From Chthonomonas sp. (lineage in GTDB: Bacteria; Armatimonadota; Fimbriimonadia; Fimbriimonadales; Fimbriimonadaceae), in the NCBI GenBank assembly GCA_016788425.1, contig JAEURQ010000004.1:372001-436000 (forward strand): DNA of 64,000 nt. Reading direction: 5' to 3'. This document shows positions 9,995 through 18,645 of this stretch, piece after piece. Positions within the stretch are counted from its first letter, which is position 1. Each line of letters opens with the position of its first letter. The notes below the pieces were generated by a model. It made no database searches, was not told the DNA's origin, and saw only the letters and a program-made list of their open reading frames with translations. A program made the translations under genes and the position numbers.

Positions 9995-10170
9995 AGAAAC
10001 TTCTCTCGCTCGCTGTTCTTGCTCTCGCCTTCTCGCTCCTCACCGGCTGTTCCGGCGGCGGCGGGGAAGAAAAAGAGAAGGACCTCAAGGGAACCGTGCA
10101 ATCCACGGAGATTCAAAGCGCGCCGGGCGATATGCGTCCCGGTGGCGACTCCGGCGACGGCGGAAAGTAG
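9991..10170 (+). CDS. Small lipoprotein, 59 residues
   Basis: The ATG at 9991 overlaps the stop of the prepilin-like gene (ATGA). The product begins [20 protein letters not shown], a clean lipoprotein signal with lipobox LLTGC, so Cys20 should be acylated. The mature part is only about 40 residues, glycine-rich with acidic and basic patches, and probably unstructured. The coupling and the terminator directly after it suggest a two-gene unit with the prepilin-like protein. Its role is unknown. Confidence 0.75.
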   Translation: MKKLLSLAVLALAFSLLTGCSGGGGEEKEKDLKGTVQSTEIQSAPGDMRPGGDSGDGGK

Positions 10171-10194
10171 TTCGCCTCAATCGCGGCACTGCGA

Positions 10195-10222
10195 GCCTCC
10201 CGAGCAATCGGGAGGCTTTTTT
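10195..10222 (+). terminator. Rho-independent terminator
   Basis: The 9-bp perfect stem GCCTCCCGA / TCGGGAGGC with a GCAA tetraloop is followed by six T. It ends the prepilin-lipoprotein unit. From there to 10366 no gene is seen, apart from a short direct repeat TAGGTTCA at about 10317 and 10327. Confidence 0.9.
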
Positions 10223-10366
10223 GCGTTGCTCTTTGTGGAACCCCTTTGGCTCGAACATTATTCGCGAAGAGATGATCGCGAGTAAGCAAGTCGCTATCAG
10301 CAACTAACTTTTTTCTAGGTTCAAGTAGGTTCAGATGAGAAATCCTTAACTGTAACCCTTGGCGGC

Positions 10367-12592
10367 GTGGCGCGTCCCCAAGACATGCTTGCTTCGTTAA
10401 CAAGTCTTGTCATTGCCTCTCAAGCCGCGGCCATGCCGCAGGCGCAAATCGGGGGCTCGCTCGAAGTCGCCGGCAAACCCGGTGTGCTTTGCCCGCTCAA
10501 GGCCACGAAAGTGCGGGGCACAGTGTACGGCCCGGCTGCCCGAGTCGCCCTGGAACAAACCTTTGTCAACACGACCGCCAGCAAAATGGAGGCGATTTAC
10601 ACGTTCCCGTTGCCCGAAAACGCCGCCGTGGATCGCATGGTCTTTCGCATCGGCGACCGCGTGATCGAGGGCGAGATCAAGCGCCGCGAGGACGCCCGCA
10701 AGATTTACGAAAACGCCAGGGCCAATAATCAAGCCGCGGCCCTGCTCGACCAAAATCGCCCGAATCTGTTTGTTCAAAGCGTCGCCAACATTCCGGCGGG
10801 CGCGACCGTGAAAGTCGAAATCAGCTATGTGAACATGCTGCGCTTTGAGGATGGTCAGTTCGAAATCAACTTCCCGCTGGTGGTCGCTCCGCGCTTCAAT
10901 CGGGCCGACCATGCGCCGGTGCAAAACCCGAGCTACAGCCTAATTCCGCTCGACACCAGCCTCGATATCGCGTTCAATATCAACGCCGGCACGCCGATCA
11001 GCAAGCTGAGCAGCGAGACGCACCAGCTCTCGACCAACGTGCGCGGCGAGTCCGGCTACTTCCAACTGAAGAATCCCAAGGAGATTCCGAATCGCGACTT
11101 GGTCGTGCGCTACACGGTCGCTGGCGAGGCGATTAAGCCGGCCATGGTGACCAGCTGGGATGCCCAGCGCGGCGGCCACTTCTGCTTTATGCTCTTGCCG
11201 CCGAAGGCACCAAAGGCGAACCAAATTAGCCCGCGCGACATGATGTTTGTGATGGATCAGAGCGGCAGTCAATCGGGCTTTGCCATCGAAAAATCGAAGG
11301 AGCTCACCCTCAAGATGCTGGATCGCCTCCGCCCGGGGGACACCTTCAACGTGTTCGGATTCAATACCGAAATCAAGCGGTTGTTCCCGATATCAGTGCC
11401 GCCCACCGAGGAGAATTTGGCCGCGGCGCGCGCCTTTGTCCGAAACATGAACGCCAACGGCGGTACCTTTGTCCGCGAAGGCGTGGTCGCCGCGCTGCAC
11501 GACGCGCCGATTGGCAACCGTCTGAAAGTGGTTTTGTTCAATACCGATGGATTGGTGGGTAATGAGCAAGACGTGCTCGCCGCGATTGTCGAAAACCGCA
11601 AGACCGCGCGGATGTTCAACTTCGGCATCGGCAACTCCGTGAATCGCGCGCTGCTGGAAGCGATGACCGTGGAAGGTCGTGGCGACGTGGAGTATGTCAA
11701 CTCGCAAAGCAACGTGGACCAGGCGGTGGCGCGCTTTGTCAGCCGCACGGAAACTCCGACGCTGGTGAACGTGGGTGCCTCGTTCTCGGGCGATGTGGAG
11801 ATCAATTCGACCTCACCCGCGCTGCTGCCCGACCTCTTTGGCCAGCGTCCGATCATCATTTTTGGCAAGTACAAAAAGGCGGGTCCGGTGCAGGTTCGCG
11901 TGACCGGCGATGTTGCCGGCAAACCGTGGGCGCAGGACTACATGTTCGAGCTTTCGCAAGGGAATGGCGATGCCGCCGTGCCGACCCTGTGGGCGCGCAG
12001 CGCGGTGGATGACCTCACGCGCAAGCAGTATATGGCGCAGGTGATGAGCAAGGAAATCAACACCAAAGCGATTGAAGAATCAATCACGAACCTGGGTTTG
12101 AGCTACCGCATCATGACCGAGTACACCAGCTTTGTGGCCGTGGATAAGGTTTGCCAAGCCGATGGGCGCATGATTACGGTGCCCGTGCCGGTGAACGCAC
12201 CGGCGGGCATGGATATGCTTAAGGACCAGAGCTCGGGCCCGTTACTCCAGAAGGCTGGTCTCCCGCGCGGATCCGCTGTAGGTGGATATGGAGGAGGTGG
12301 CCTCGGCGGCGCGATGCCGGCGACCAAGGCCGTGGGGACGCCAGGAACCGTGGCCGCCGAGGCCGCTCCCGAGCGAAAAATGGATGACAAGCTGGAGAAA
12401 GCGACCGGCCTAGTGAAGCTACGATTGACGGTGACTGACCTGAGCGAAGGCTTCCAAAAGCGACTGCGCGATCTCGGCGTGAAGAACCTGAAGGTGATCG
12501 CCGCCGACAAGGCGATTGAGTGCGAAGCCGATGCAAGCCTGCTGGCCAAACTCGACCTGATGATCGAAATTACGAAGATTCGTAAGCGCTAA
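10367..12592 (+). CDS. VIT and von Willebrand factor A domain protein, secreted
   Basis: The 741-residue product has a short hydrophobic N-terminus (LASLTSLVIASQAAA) that may be a signal peptide. A VIT domain follows (about 35-165, with EAIYTFPLPENAAVDRMVF and GEIKRREDARKIYE), then a von Willebrand A domain (about 285-460) with an intact MIDAS DQSGS near 296 and a later NTDG. This is the inter-alpha-trypsin-inhibitor heavy-chain-like architecture seen in many bacteria. The C-terminal part has a Gly-rich linker (GGYGGGGLGG) and a beta-rich tail. The role is likely extracellular protein or metal-dependent adhesion (inference). The start is GTG at 10367 or ATG at 10385; neither has a clear ribosome site. 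Confidence 0.85.
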   Translation: MARPQDMLASLTSLVIASQAAAMPQAQIGGSLEVAGKPGVLCPLKATKVRGTVYGPAARVALEQTFVNTTASKMEAIYTFPLPENAAVDRMVFRIGDRVIEGEIKRREDARKIYENARANNQAAALLDQNRPNLFVQSVANIPAGATVKVEISYVNMLRFEDGQFEINFPLVVAPRFNRADHAPVQNPSYSLIPLDTSLDIAFNINAGTPISKLSSETHQLSTNVRGESGYFQLKNPKEIPNRDLVVRYTVAGEAIKPAMVTSWDAQRGGHFCFMLLPPKAPKANQISPRDMMFVMDQSGSQSGFAIEKSKELTLKMLDRLRPGDTFNVFGFNTEIKRLFPISVPPTEENLAAARAFVRNMNANGGTFVREGVVAALHDAPIGNRLKVVLFNTDGLVGNEQDVLAAIVENRKTARMFNFGIGNSVNRALLEAMTVEGRGDVEYVNSQSNVDQAVARFVSRTETPTLVNVGASFSGDVEINSTSPALLPDLFGQRPIIIFGKYKKAGPVQVRVTGDVAGKPWAQDYMFELSQGNGDAAVPTLWARSAVDDLTRKQYMAQVMSKEINTKAIEESITNLGLSYRIMTEYTSFVAVDKVCQADGRMITVPVPVNAPAGMDMLKDQSSGPLLQKAGLPRGSAVGGYGGGGLGGAMPATKAVGTPGTVAAEAAPERKMDDKLEKATGLVKLRLTVTDLSEGFQKRLRDLGVKNLKVIAADKAIECEADASLLAKLDLMIEITKIRKR

Positions 12593-12598
12593 AAAGTT

Positions 12599-12652
12599 GG
12601 GCCGTGGACGGGTCGTCCCTCGTAGTAGGGGTGTATGTCCACGGCCCTTTTT
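12599..12652 (+). terminator. Terminator-like hairpin that includes the photolyase start
   Basis: The perfect 11-bp stem GGGCCGTGGAC (12599-12609) / GTCCACGGCCC (12637-12647) has a 27-nt loop and is followed by TTTTT. It lies just after the VIT/VWA stop and looks like its terminator. But the photolyase ATG is 12635-12637, so its 3' arm and T-run are also photolyase codons 1-6. The likely ribosome site (TAGGGG) is in the loop. Confidence 0.65.
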
Positions 12653-14023
12653 GTGTTTCGGCGCGACCTCCGCTTGGAGGACAATACGGGGCTGAACCAC
12701 GCCCTGACCGAGCATGACCGGGTGATCCCCGTGTTCTGCATCGATCCGCGACAGGTAGAGCCGCACGCTTACCGAAGCGTCTTCGGGCTTGCGTTCCTGC
12801 GGGAATCACTGGTTGAGCTGGATGAATCGTTAAAGAAAGTTGGCTCTAAGTTGCACGTTTTAGTCGGGGTCGGCGAAGCGGAGATTCCGCGGCTTGCCCA
12901 GTTGGTGGGGGCAGAGCGGGTGGTGGTGAACCGTGATTACACGCCGTTTGCGCGGGCTCGCGACGCCGAATTTGACGTGGTGGACGACGCGCTGCTGACC
13001 GTGCCGGAGACTTCGGTGAAGCCGGATGGCTTGCCGTACACCGTGTTCACCCCGTTCTACAAGAAGAATTCGCTCTCGGAGCCGCCTCGGCCGCATCCGC
13101 TGGTGAACCAAAACCTCTTCTCGGTCGAAGGCGCCTTTGGGATTGAGAAGGTGGTGGAACTCATGGCCACGCCGGGCGTGACGCCGCTCGACAAGCCGGG
13201 GCGACGCGCCGGCCTTGAAATTTTGGCTGGCTTGGGTCGGCTCACCGAATACAACGAAACCCGCGACGTGCCCGCGATTGAGGGCACCAGCCGCCTGAGT
13301 CCGCATCACAAGTTTGGGACGGTCTCGATTCGCGAGAGCTATTGGGCGGCGCGCGAACAACTGCCGCCGAGCAATCGCCTAATCACCGAGTTCTACTGGC
13401 GCGACTTTATGACCTGCATCGGGTTCCACTTTCCGCACGTGTTCGAGGGGAACTTCAACCCGATGTTCGATGGCGTGGAATGGGACGATAATCCCGAGTG
13501 GTTCGAGTTTTGGCGCGAGGGTCGCACCGGATTTCCCATTGTGGACGCGGGCATGCGCGAACTGGCCGCCACCGGCTTTATGCACAATCGCACGCGCATG
13601 ATTGTTGCAAGTTTTCTAACGAAAGATTGCCATATCCATTGGCGCGAAGGCGAGCGGCATTTCGCGACCCTGCTCACGGATTACGACCCGTGTGTGAACA
13701 ACGGCAGCTGGCAGTGGGCGGCCTCCACCGGCTGCGACGCGCAACCCTACTTCCGCATTTTCAACCCGTGGCTCCAGCAGGTGAAGTTCGATCCCGACGC
13801 CGTCTACATTCGGCGCTGGATTCCCGAATTGGAGCACGTAGCGACCGCCGACATTCACAACCCCGAGCGCTCGCAGATGCTCTTTGGCTACCCCGCGCCC
13901 ATGTTGGACCACGCCCACGAAAAGGCGATCACTTTGGCCAAGTTTGAGGCGGCTAAGAGTAAGTTCGACCCTTCCAAGTTAAACGTCCCTGTCGCTTTAG
14001 GCGGCGCGAAAGTAGGATCGTAA
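12635..14023 (+). CDS. phrB: Deoxyribodipyrimidine photolyase
   Basis: It repairs cyclobutane pyrimidine dimers using reduced FAD and a light-harvesting antenna. The 462-residue protein opens FVFRRDLRLEDNTGLNHAL (Rossmann antenna domain), and its C-terminal helical FAD domain has GTSRLSPHHKFGTVS, TGFMHNRTRMIVASFL, GSWQWAASTGCDAQPYFRIFNP and YIRRWIPEL. These fit class I CPD photolyases, although a cryptochrome cannot be excluded. The first codons are embedded in a terminator-like hairpin. The 3' end overlaps the convergent glycosyltransferase by 71 nt. Its position beside the carotenoid genes suggests a light-protection neighbourhood. Confidence 0.93.
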   Translation: MSTALFVFRRDLRLEDNTGLNHALTEHDRVIPVFCIDPRQVEPHAYRSVFGLAFLRESLVELDESLKKVGSKLHVLVGVGEAEIPRLAQLVGAERVVVNRDYTPFARARDAEFDVVDDALLTVPETSVKPDGLPYTVFTPFYKKNSLSEPPRPHPLVNQNLFSVEGAFGIEKVVELMATPGVTPLDKPGRRAGLEILAGLGRLTEYNETRDVPAIEGTSRLSPHHKFGTVSIRESYWAAREQLPPSNRLITEFYWRDFMTCIGFHFPHVFEGNFNPMFDGVEWDDNPEWFEFWREGRTGFPIVDAGMRELAATGFMHNRTRMIVASFLTKDCHIHWREGERHFATLLTDYDPCVNNGSWQWAASTGCDAQPYFRIFNPWLQQVKFDPDAVYIRRWIPELEHVATADIHNPERSQMLFGYPAPMLDHAHEKAITLAKFEAAKSKFDPSKLNVPVALGGAKVGS

Positions 14024-14978
14024 TGGCCCCCGCGGTGAGGCTGAGCGGCATGAGCAAGCGCGCCGCGACGGGGCCTTGATCGCGGCTCGGCCAGCCGATT
14101 AATGCGGCGAACGCGACCAGCGCGACACGCCAATCGACGACCCACGCCCACGCGACAAACAGCATGAACAGGGCAAGCAACAGGCTCCCGCGCCCCGCGA
14201 TGGCGTGACTGTTCTTGAGCATGCCCGGAACGGCATCGCTGAGATTTGTATACATTTGCACCGATAAACTTGATGCGACATTGAGGCACAGCACCGGGAT
14301 GCGCTGCCGGGCGAGCCACCGCCCGAGAATCACGTCCTCCAGAATCTCGCCGCGCACCTGCTCGTAGGGTCGGTGTTCGGTCAGCATCTCGCGTCGCCAC
14401 GCCACAAATTGGCCATTGAGGAATCCGTTGTGGCCGCGCCGGGTGAGGTGGACGAGAAAGAATGGGTTGCTGGCCAGCACGATCCAAAACACCCACGCCA
14501 GGTACACCGGCTCCCACCCCGCCCCCGGACGCATGCGTAAGAACCCGGTCGCGACGGTTTCCTTCGCTGCTCCAAGGGTGGCCGACAAGCGTTCGGCGAA
14601 GTCGGGGCCGGCCACCGTGTCGGCGTCCAAAAACACCACCCACTCGGCATCGGTTTCTAGCGCGGCCAGAGCAAGCTCGTGGCATGCACGGTTCTTGCCG
14701 GTCCAACCCTGGGGAAGTGCCTCGTGGGGCGAAATCACTTGGACACCCAATGCCCGGGCAACGTCGGCAGTGCCGTCGGTGCTTTCGTCGTCGAACACCA
14801 AAACGTGCGGACCGAGGTGCGCAAGGCATTCCGGAAGGTTGTGCGCCTCGTTGCGGCAAGGCACGCAAAACACCAACTTCGCGCCCGCTCCACCTCTGTT
14901 CAGTCGCGGCATCAGGAGCGCATTCCCCACGCGCACGACCAGCAAAAAGCCGTAGAGAATGAGGAGCGAGGCGACCAT
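13953..14978 (-). CDS. Family 2 glycosyltransferase, CruG/CrtQ-like (carotenoid glycosylation)
   Basis: The 341-residue membrane-associated GT2 enzyme has an N-terminal helix (VASLLILYGFLLVVRVG), the GT-A core with LVFCVPCRNEAHNLPECL, VLVFDDESTDGT, PQGWTGKNRAC and the DxD-type FLDADT, then EDVILGRWLARQ and C-terminal membrane helices. This topology matches CrtQ of staphyloxanthin and CruG of myxoxanthophyll synthesis. The ATG at 14978 shares CATG with the start of the divergent CruF-like gene, so neither has a private 5' region. The family often adds a sugar to a carotenoid hydroxyl made by CruF; this role is inferred from context. Confidence 0.75.
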   Translation of the reverse strand: MVASLLILYGFLLVVRVGNALLMPRLNRGGAGAKLVFCVPCRNEAHNLPECLAHLGPHVLVFDDESTDGTADVARALGVQVISPHEALPQGWTGKNRACHELALAALETDAEWVVFLDADTVAGPDFAERLSATLGAAKETVATGFLRMRPGAGWEPVYLAWVFWIVLASNPFFLVHLTRRGHNGFLNGQFVAWRREMLTEHRPYEQVRGEILEDVILGRWLARQRIPVLCLNVASSLSVQMYTNLSDAVPGMLKNSHAIAGRGSLLLALFMLFVAWAWVVDWRVALVAFAALIGWPSRDQGPVAARLLMPLSLTAGAITILLSRRLKRQGRLTWKGRTYS

Positions 14979-15714
14979 GAAAGGTAAATTGGGAGGCGTG
15001 GTTGACCGGTCGAACCGAACCCTAAAATGGTACCTGGGGCTCATCGCGTTCTCCATCGGCGGGCTCATCTTGAGCCGCGTCACCGGACTCGACCCCGGCC
15101 CGATCGCGCCCCTCAGCAGCCTCCTGGTCATCGTGTTTGGCGTGCTGGCGGTGGGCCGCGCGTACGGACGTGCGCGCTATCTCTGGCCGATTTTGGTCAT
15201 CGGTGGACTTAGCGAGTTGGTGGGTTTGTATACCGGATATCCGTTCGGAACTTATACTTATACCGATCAATGGTGGCCGACGATTCCGCTCGGCGAGAGC
15301 CACCGGTTTCCTCTGATTCTGCCGTTTGCTTGGGCCATGATCGTCGGTGCGGCCGGGTCGCTCGCGGGCGGACGAGCGTGGCTCGGCGGGCTCATCGCCG
15401 CTCTGATTGACCTGCCGATGGAACACGCCATGACCGAGGTGTTTGGCTATTGGAAGTGGACGCCGCCCGGCCCGCTCTTCGGCGCTCCGGTCCTTAATTT
15501 TTTCGGCTGGTGGGCGGTGGGCTGGCTGGCCCTGCTCGCGACAAAGGGAGCCGAACCCAAACCCACGCCGGCATGGGTTTTAGGCGGCTTTTGCCTGCTC
15601 ATGGCACTCGCCGGGATTCTCGCACAACCCGATTGGGCTTGGTTGGTGTTAGCCGTTTACACCGTTTTTCTTGCATCATGGGCGGCGCGCTTGCGTAGAA
15701 CCGAGTTGGAATGA
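14977..15714 (+). CDS. cruF: CruF-like carotenoid hydratase (DUF422 membrane protein)
   Basis: The 245-residue polytopic protein matches the carotenoid biosynthesis DUF422 family (CruF, bisanhydrobacterioruberin hydratase), which adds water across the 1',2' double bond of acyclic carotenoid ends. Family signs are the conserved GYPFGTYTYTD segment, a membrane-embedded PLGESHRFPLILPFAWAMI, DLPMEHAMTEVFGYWKW and GAPVLNFFGWW. About six to seven membrane helices are visible. The ATG at 14977 has GAGGAG upstream; an in-frame ATG at 14959 is possible. Its TGA overlaps the next ATG. Confidence 0.85.
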   Translation: MKGKLGGVVDRSNRTLKWYLGLIAFSIGGLILSRVTGLDPGPIAPLSSLLVIVFGVLAVGRAYGRARYLWPILVIGGLSELVGLYTGYPFGTYTYTDQWWPTIPLGESHRFPLILPFAWAMIVGAAGSLAGGRAWLGGLIAALIDLPMEHAMTEVFGYWKWTPPGPLFGAPVLNFFGWWAVGWLALLATKGAEPKPTPAWVLGGFCLLMALAGILAQPDWAWLVLAVYTVFLASWAARLRRTELE

Positions 15715-17150
15715 GCGGTCGGCAGATTGCAATTGTGGGCGCGGGAATGGGCGGCTTGGCGCTTGCCCTGCGCCTTACGCATGCCGGCCACCGCGTGACC
15801 GTTTTCGAGAAGAACGCCGAGATCGGCGGCCGAAATCGCCCCCAGACCGTAGCCGGTTGTCGCTTCGATTCGGGCCCGACCCTGCTGATGATGCTCGACC
15901 CCTTCCGCAAGCTCTTTGCGGATGTCGGCGAGGACTTCGCGACGCGGGTTCCGCACAAACTTTGCGACCCGAGTTACCGCGTGTTTTATGCCGATGGAAC
16001 CACGATTGACGGCACGACGAATCTGCCGCTGATGACCGAGCGGATCCGTGCCCTGGCGGGGGAAAAAGATGCCGTCGCCTACCCGGGGTTTCTGCGCGAC
16101 CTGAAGGCGCTGTACGACGTTGCGATTCCCCAGTTTGTCCGCAAAAACTATCGTGGGCTCGGCGACTTTTCGCGCCCGGCTCAGCTTCAAACCGTGGTGC
16201 GACATGGGATGCTCGGCAACCTCGCGCGTCGGGTGGATCGCCTGTTCACCGATCCGCGAATCCGCATGCTGTTTTCGTTCCAGACCATGTACCTGGGGCT
16301 GTCGCCTTTTCAAGCGCCGTGGGTGTATTCCACGCTCGCTTACATGGAGTACGGCGAGGGCATTTTCTATCCCGAAGGGGGCATGGCGCGGCTCGCCGAA
16401 ACCATCGCGGACCTTGCGTGTCAGCGGGGAATGGACCTGCGTTTAGGGGCCGAGGTCGCGGGTGTTGCCGGGCGGGAAGTCGCCCTCAAGGGCGGAGAAA
16501 CATATAAGTTTGATACGGTTGTCTTTAACGCCGATATGCCTTACGCACAGCGGCAATTGCAGGGTCAGCCGCCTCGCCGCAAGCTGCGCTACTCGTGCTC
16601 GGCGCACATGATGTACTGCGCCGTTGAGGGCGATCTGCCCGGCCTCGAGCACCACAATGTGTTCTTCGGCCCGGACTATCGCGGCAACTTAGAGAGCATT
16701 TTCACGAGGCTCGACGAGCCTCGCGAACCCGCTTTTTACGCGTGCGTCTCCAGCAAAACCGATGCTTCCGCCGCTCCCGTTGGCATGAGCAACCTTATGG
16801 TGCTGATTCCTTGTCCGAACCTGGACTACCCGCTCGACGCCGCGGCCACCGAGCGAATAGAAAACTATGCTTTTGAGCGGCTAAACTTGGACCGATCGCG
16901 AATTCGCGGCATTGAGCGAAAGACGCCCGCCATGTGGCAATCGGAGCTCAACCTGGAGCGCGGCGCGGCGTTCGGCATCAGCCACGATCTGCGTCAGAGC
17001 GCCTTTATGCGGCCCCAAAATTGGTCGCCTCAGAACCCCGATCACTACTTTGTTGGCGCGAGTACCGTGCCCGGCAACGGCCTCCCGATGGTGCTGATTT
17101 CGGCGGAACTAGCCGAGGCGGCGATGCGGCAAAACGGGGTGATTGACTGA
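15711..17150 (+). CDS. CrtI/CrtN-type carotenoid desaturase or oxidase (first copy)
   Basis: The 479-residue flavoprotein begins IAIVGAGMGGLALALRL, the GxGxxG dinucleotide motif, then VFEKNAEIGGRN. It ends with DHYFVGASTVPGNGLPMVLISAELAE, the C-terminal FAD motif of phytoene desaturases. It is one of two such enzymes in the cluster; typically one desaturates phytoene to lycopene and the other performs a further desaturation or terminal oxidation. Which copy does which cannot be told from the sequence. It is coupled to cruF by ATGA and to the acyltransferase by TGATG. Confidence 0.85.
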   Translation: MSGRQIAIVGAGMGGLALALRLTHAGHRVTVFEKNAEIGGRNRPQTVAGCRFDSGPTLLMMLDPFRKLFADVGEDFATRVPHKLCDPSYRVFYADGTTIDGTTNLPLMTERIRALAGEKDAVAYPGFLRDLKALYDVAIPQFVRKNYRGLGDFSRPAQLQTVVRHGMLGNLARRVDRLFTDPRIRMLFSFQTMYLGLSPFQAPWVYSTLAYMEYGEGIFYPEGGMARLAETIADLACQRGMDLRLGAEVAGVAGREVALKGGETYKFDTVVFNADMPYAQRQLQGQPPRRKLRYSCSAHMMYCAVEGDLPGLEHHNVFFGPDYRGNLESIFTRLDEPREPAFYACVSSKTDASAAPVGMSNLMVLIPCPNLDYPLDAAATERIENYAFERLNLDRSRIRGIERKTPAMWQSELNLERGAAFGISHDLRQSAFMRPQNWSPQNPDHYFVGASTVPGNGLPMVLISAELAEAAMRQNGVID

Positions 17151-17785
17151 TGGCGCAGGAGCAAGGGCTGGTCGGGCGTCTCGTCGGCGGCATGGTCCGG
17201 CGGTCGGTTCGCGCCCGTTTTCACACGGTTTATTGGTCGCCACCTACGACCGCGCCGCGCCATCCCGCGATTCTCTACGCCAACCATCACGGCTGGATGG
17301 ACGGCTACCTGATGTTCTATTTGATCCAGAAATTGAACCTGGAATGCGTGGATTGGATCCAGGAATTCGATAGCTTTCCGCTGTTTGCGAAGATCGGTGG
17401 CATGCGATATCCCCTGGGCGATACGGCGGCGCGGGCCGCGACGATCAAGCGAACCATCCGCCTGATGCAGGCGGGCGGCAAGAGCCTGGTCATCTTTCCC
17501 GAAATGGAATTGCAGCGGCCCGGGCCGCTGCGAACCTTTGGCGAGGCGCTCAGTTTGGTCGCGCGAAAGGTGCCGGACGTGCAGCTGGTGCCGGTCGCGA
17601 TTCGGTACGAAATGTCGATCCACGAACGGCCCGAAGCGTGGCTAACGGTGGGCGAGCCGGAACCTTGGTGCGACCTCGATCACGCGCAGCAAGCTCTTGC
17701 TGACCTGACTCGGCAAGAACGTCAGTTTCAGGTGCTCATTGAGGGCACGAAGGATGTAAACGAGCGGTTTGGGAGCCGAAAATGA
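17150..17785 (+). CDS. PlsC-type acyltransferase
   Basis: The 211-residue protein carries NHHGWMDGYL (about 45-54), an H-x4-D acyltransferase block I in the variant HHGWMD, and VIFPEME (about 114-120), the block III glycerol-phosphate-binding-like motif. This fits the lysophosphatidate/1-acylglycerol acyltransferase fold. It sits inside the carotenoid operon, overlapping both neighbours, so the plausible job is acylation of a glycosylated carotenoid, as CrtO does in staphyloxanthin synthesis; a lipid role is possible. No signal peptide is visible and membrane association is likely peripheral. Confidence 0.75.
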   Translation: MAQEQGLVGRLVGGMVRRSVRARFHTVYWSPPTTAPRHPAILYANHHGWMDGYLMFYLIQKLNLECVDWIQEFDSFPLFAKIGGMRYPLGDTAARAATIKRTIRLMQAGGKSLVIFPEMELQRPGPLRTFGEALSLVARKVPDVQLVPVAIRYEMSIHERPEAWLTVGEPEPWCDLDHAQQALADLTRQERQFQVLIEGTKDVNERFGSRK

Positions 17786-18645
17786 CCCGCTTCGCCAGCG
17801 AATCCGATTACGCCGAATGCGAGGCTTTGCACAGGTTGCACGGCACAAGCTACTATTTTGCGACGCGAAGTTTTCCCGCCCGCATTCGGCGTCGCACCCA
17901 CGCCATTTATGGCTTCGTGCGGGTGGCCGATGAGATTGTGGACAACCCCGGATCGAAGCCCGCGTTCGCCATCGCCAGCGAACTTGCCGAGTGGCGAGCG
18001 GAATGGCTGCGCGCCCAAGCCGGCCAGCGTCCCGACCATCCGGTGATGCGGGCATTTATTGATACGGTGAACGAGGCGGCCATAAGCCCGGCTGAAGTCA
18101 ACCTGTTTCTCGACGCGATGGAGCAAGATTTGAGCGTGACGCGCTACGCCACCTTCGCCGATTTGGAGGGCTACATGCGCGGTAGCGCGAGCGCGGTGGG
18201 CCTCATGATGTGCGCCGCGATGGATGTCGAGCTCACGCCGAGCCGCGTGGCCGGCGCCTGCGCGCTCGGAAACGCGATGCAGCTGACCAACTTTCTGCGC
18301 GACGTCGCCGAAGATTGGGAGCGCGGGCGGGTGTACCTGCCGCTCGAGGACCTGGAGCGTTTCGGCGTGTCGCCGAACACGCTTGGCGTGGGCGCGATGA
18401 GCCCCGAGTTTGCCGCCCTCATGCGGTTCGAAATCGCGCGAACGCGGCTGCTTTATGAGGAGGCGGACGAGCAGATAATGGGCTTGCCGCGAGCCGCGCG
18501 AAGGCCGGTGTTGCTAGCTCGGCGGCTGTATTCGGGCATCCTCGGCGAGATCGAGCGGCGCGACTACAACGTGTTCACCGGGCGCGCGCGCCTGACCCAA
18601 TGGCAGCGGGTCCGCACGCTCGCCGGAGTGCTTCTTGGCCGATAA
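17782..18645 (+). CDS. crtB: Phytoene (or squalene) synthase
   Basis: This enzyme joins two geranylgeranyl (or farnesyl) diphosphates head to head. The 287-residue product shows YYFATRSFPARIRR, the first aspartate-rich motif VADEIVDNP, and the second in NFLRDVAEDWERGRVYLP, all at the usual positions for CrtB/CrtM. Length is typical. The ATG overlaps the acyltransferase stop (ATGA) and the 3' end overlaps the second desaturase by 11 nt. Given the two CrtI-type enzymes, phytoene is the likelier product than squalene, but a C30 pathway cannot be excluded. Confidence 0.9.
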   Translation: MTRFASESDYAECEALHRLHGTSYYFATRSFPARIRRRTHAIYGFVRVADEIVDNPGSKPAFAIASELAEWRAEWLRAQAGQRPDHPVMRAFIDTVNEAAISPAEVNLFLDAMEQDLSVTRYATFADLEGYMRGSASAVGLMMCAAMDVELTPSRVAGACALGNAMQLTNFLRDVAEDWERGRVYLPLEDLERFGVSPNTLGVGAMSPEFAALMRFEIARTRLLYEEADEQIMGLPRAARRPVLLARRLYSGILGEIERRDYNVFTGRARLTQWQRVRTLAGVLLGR

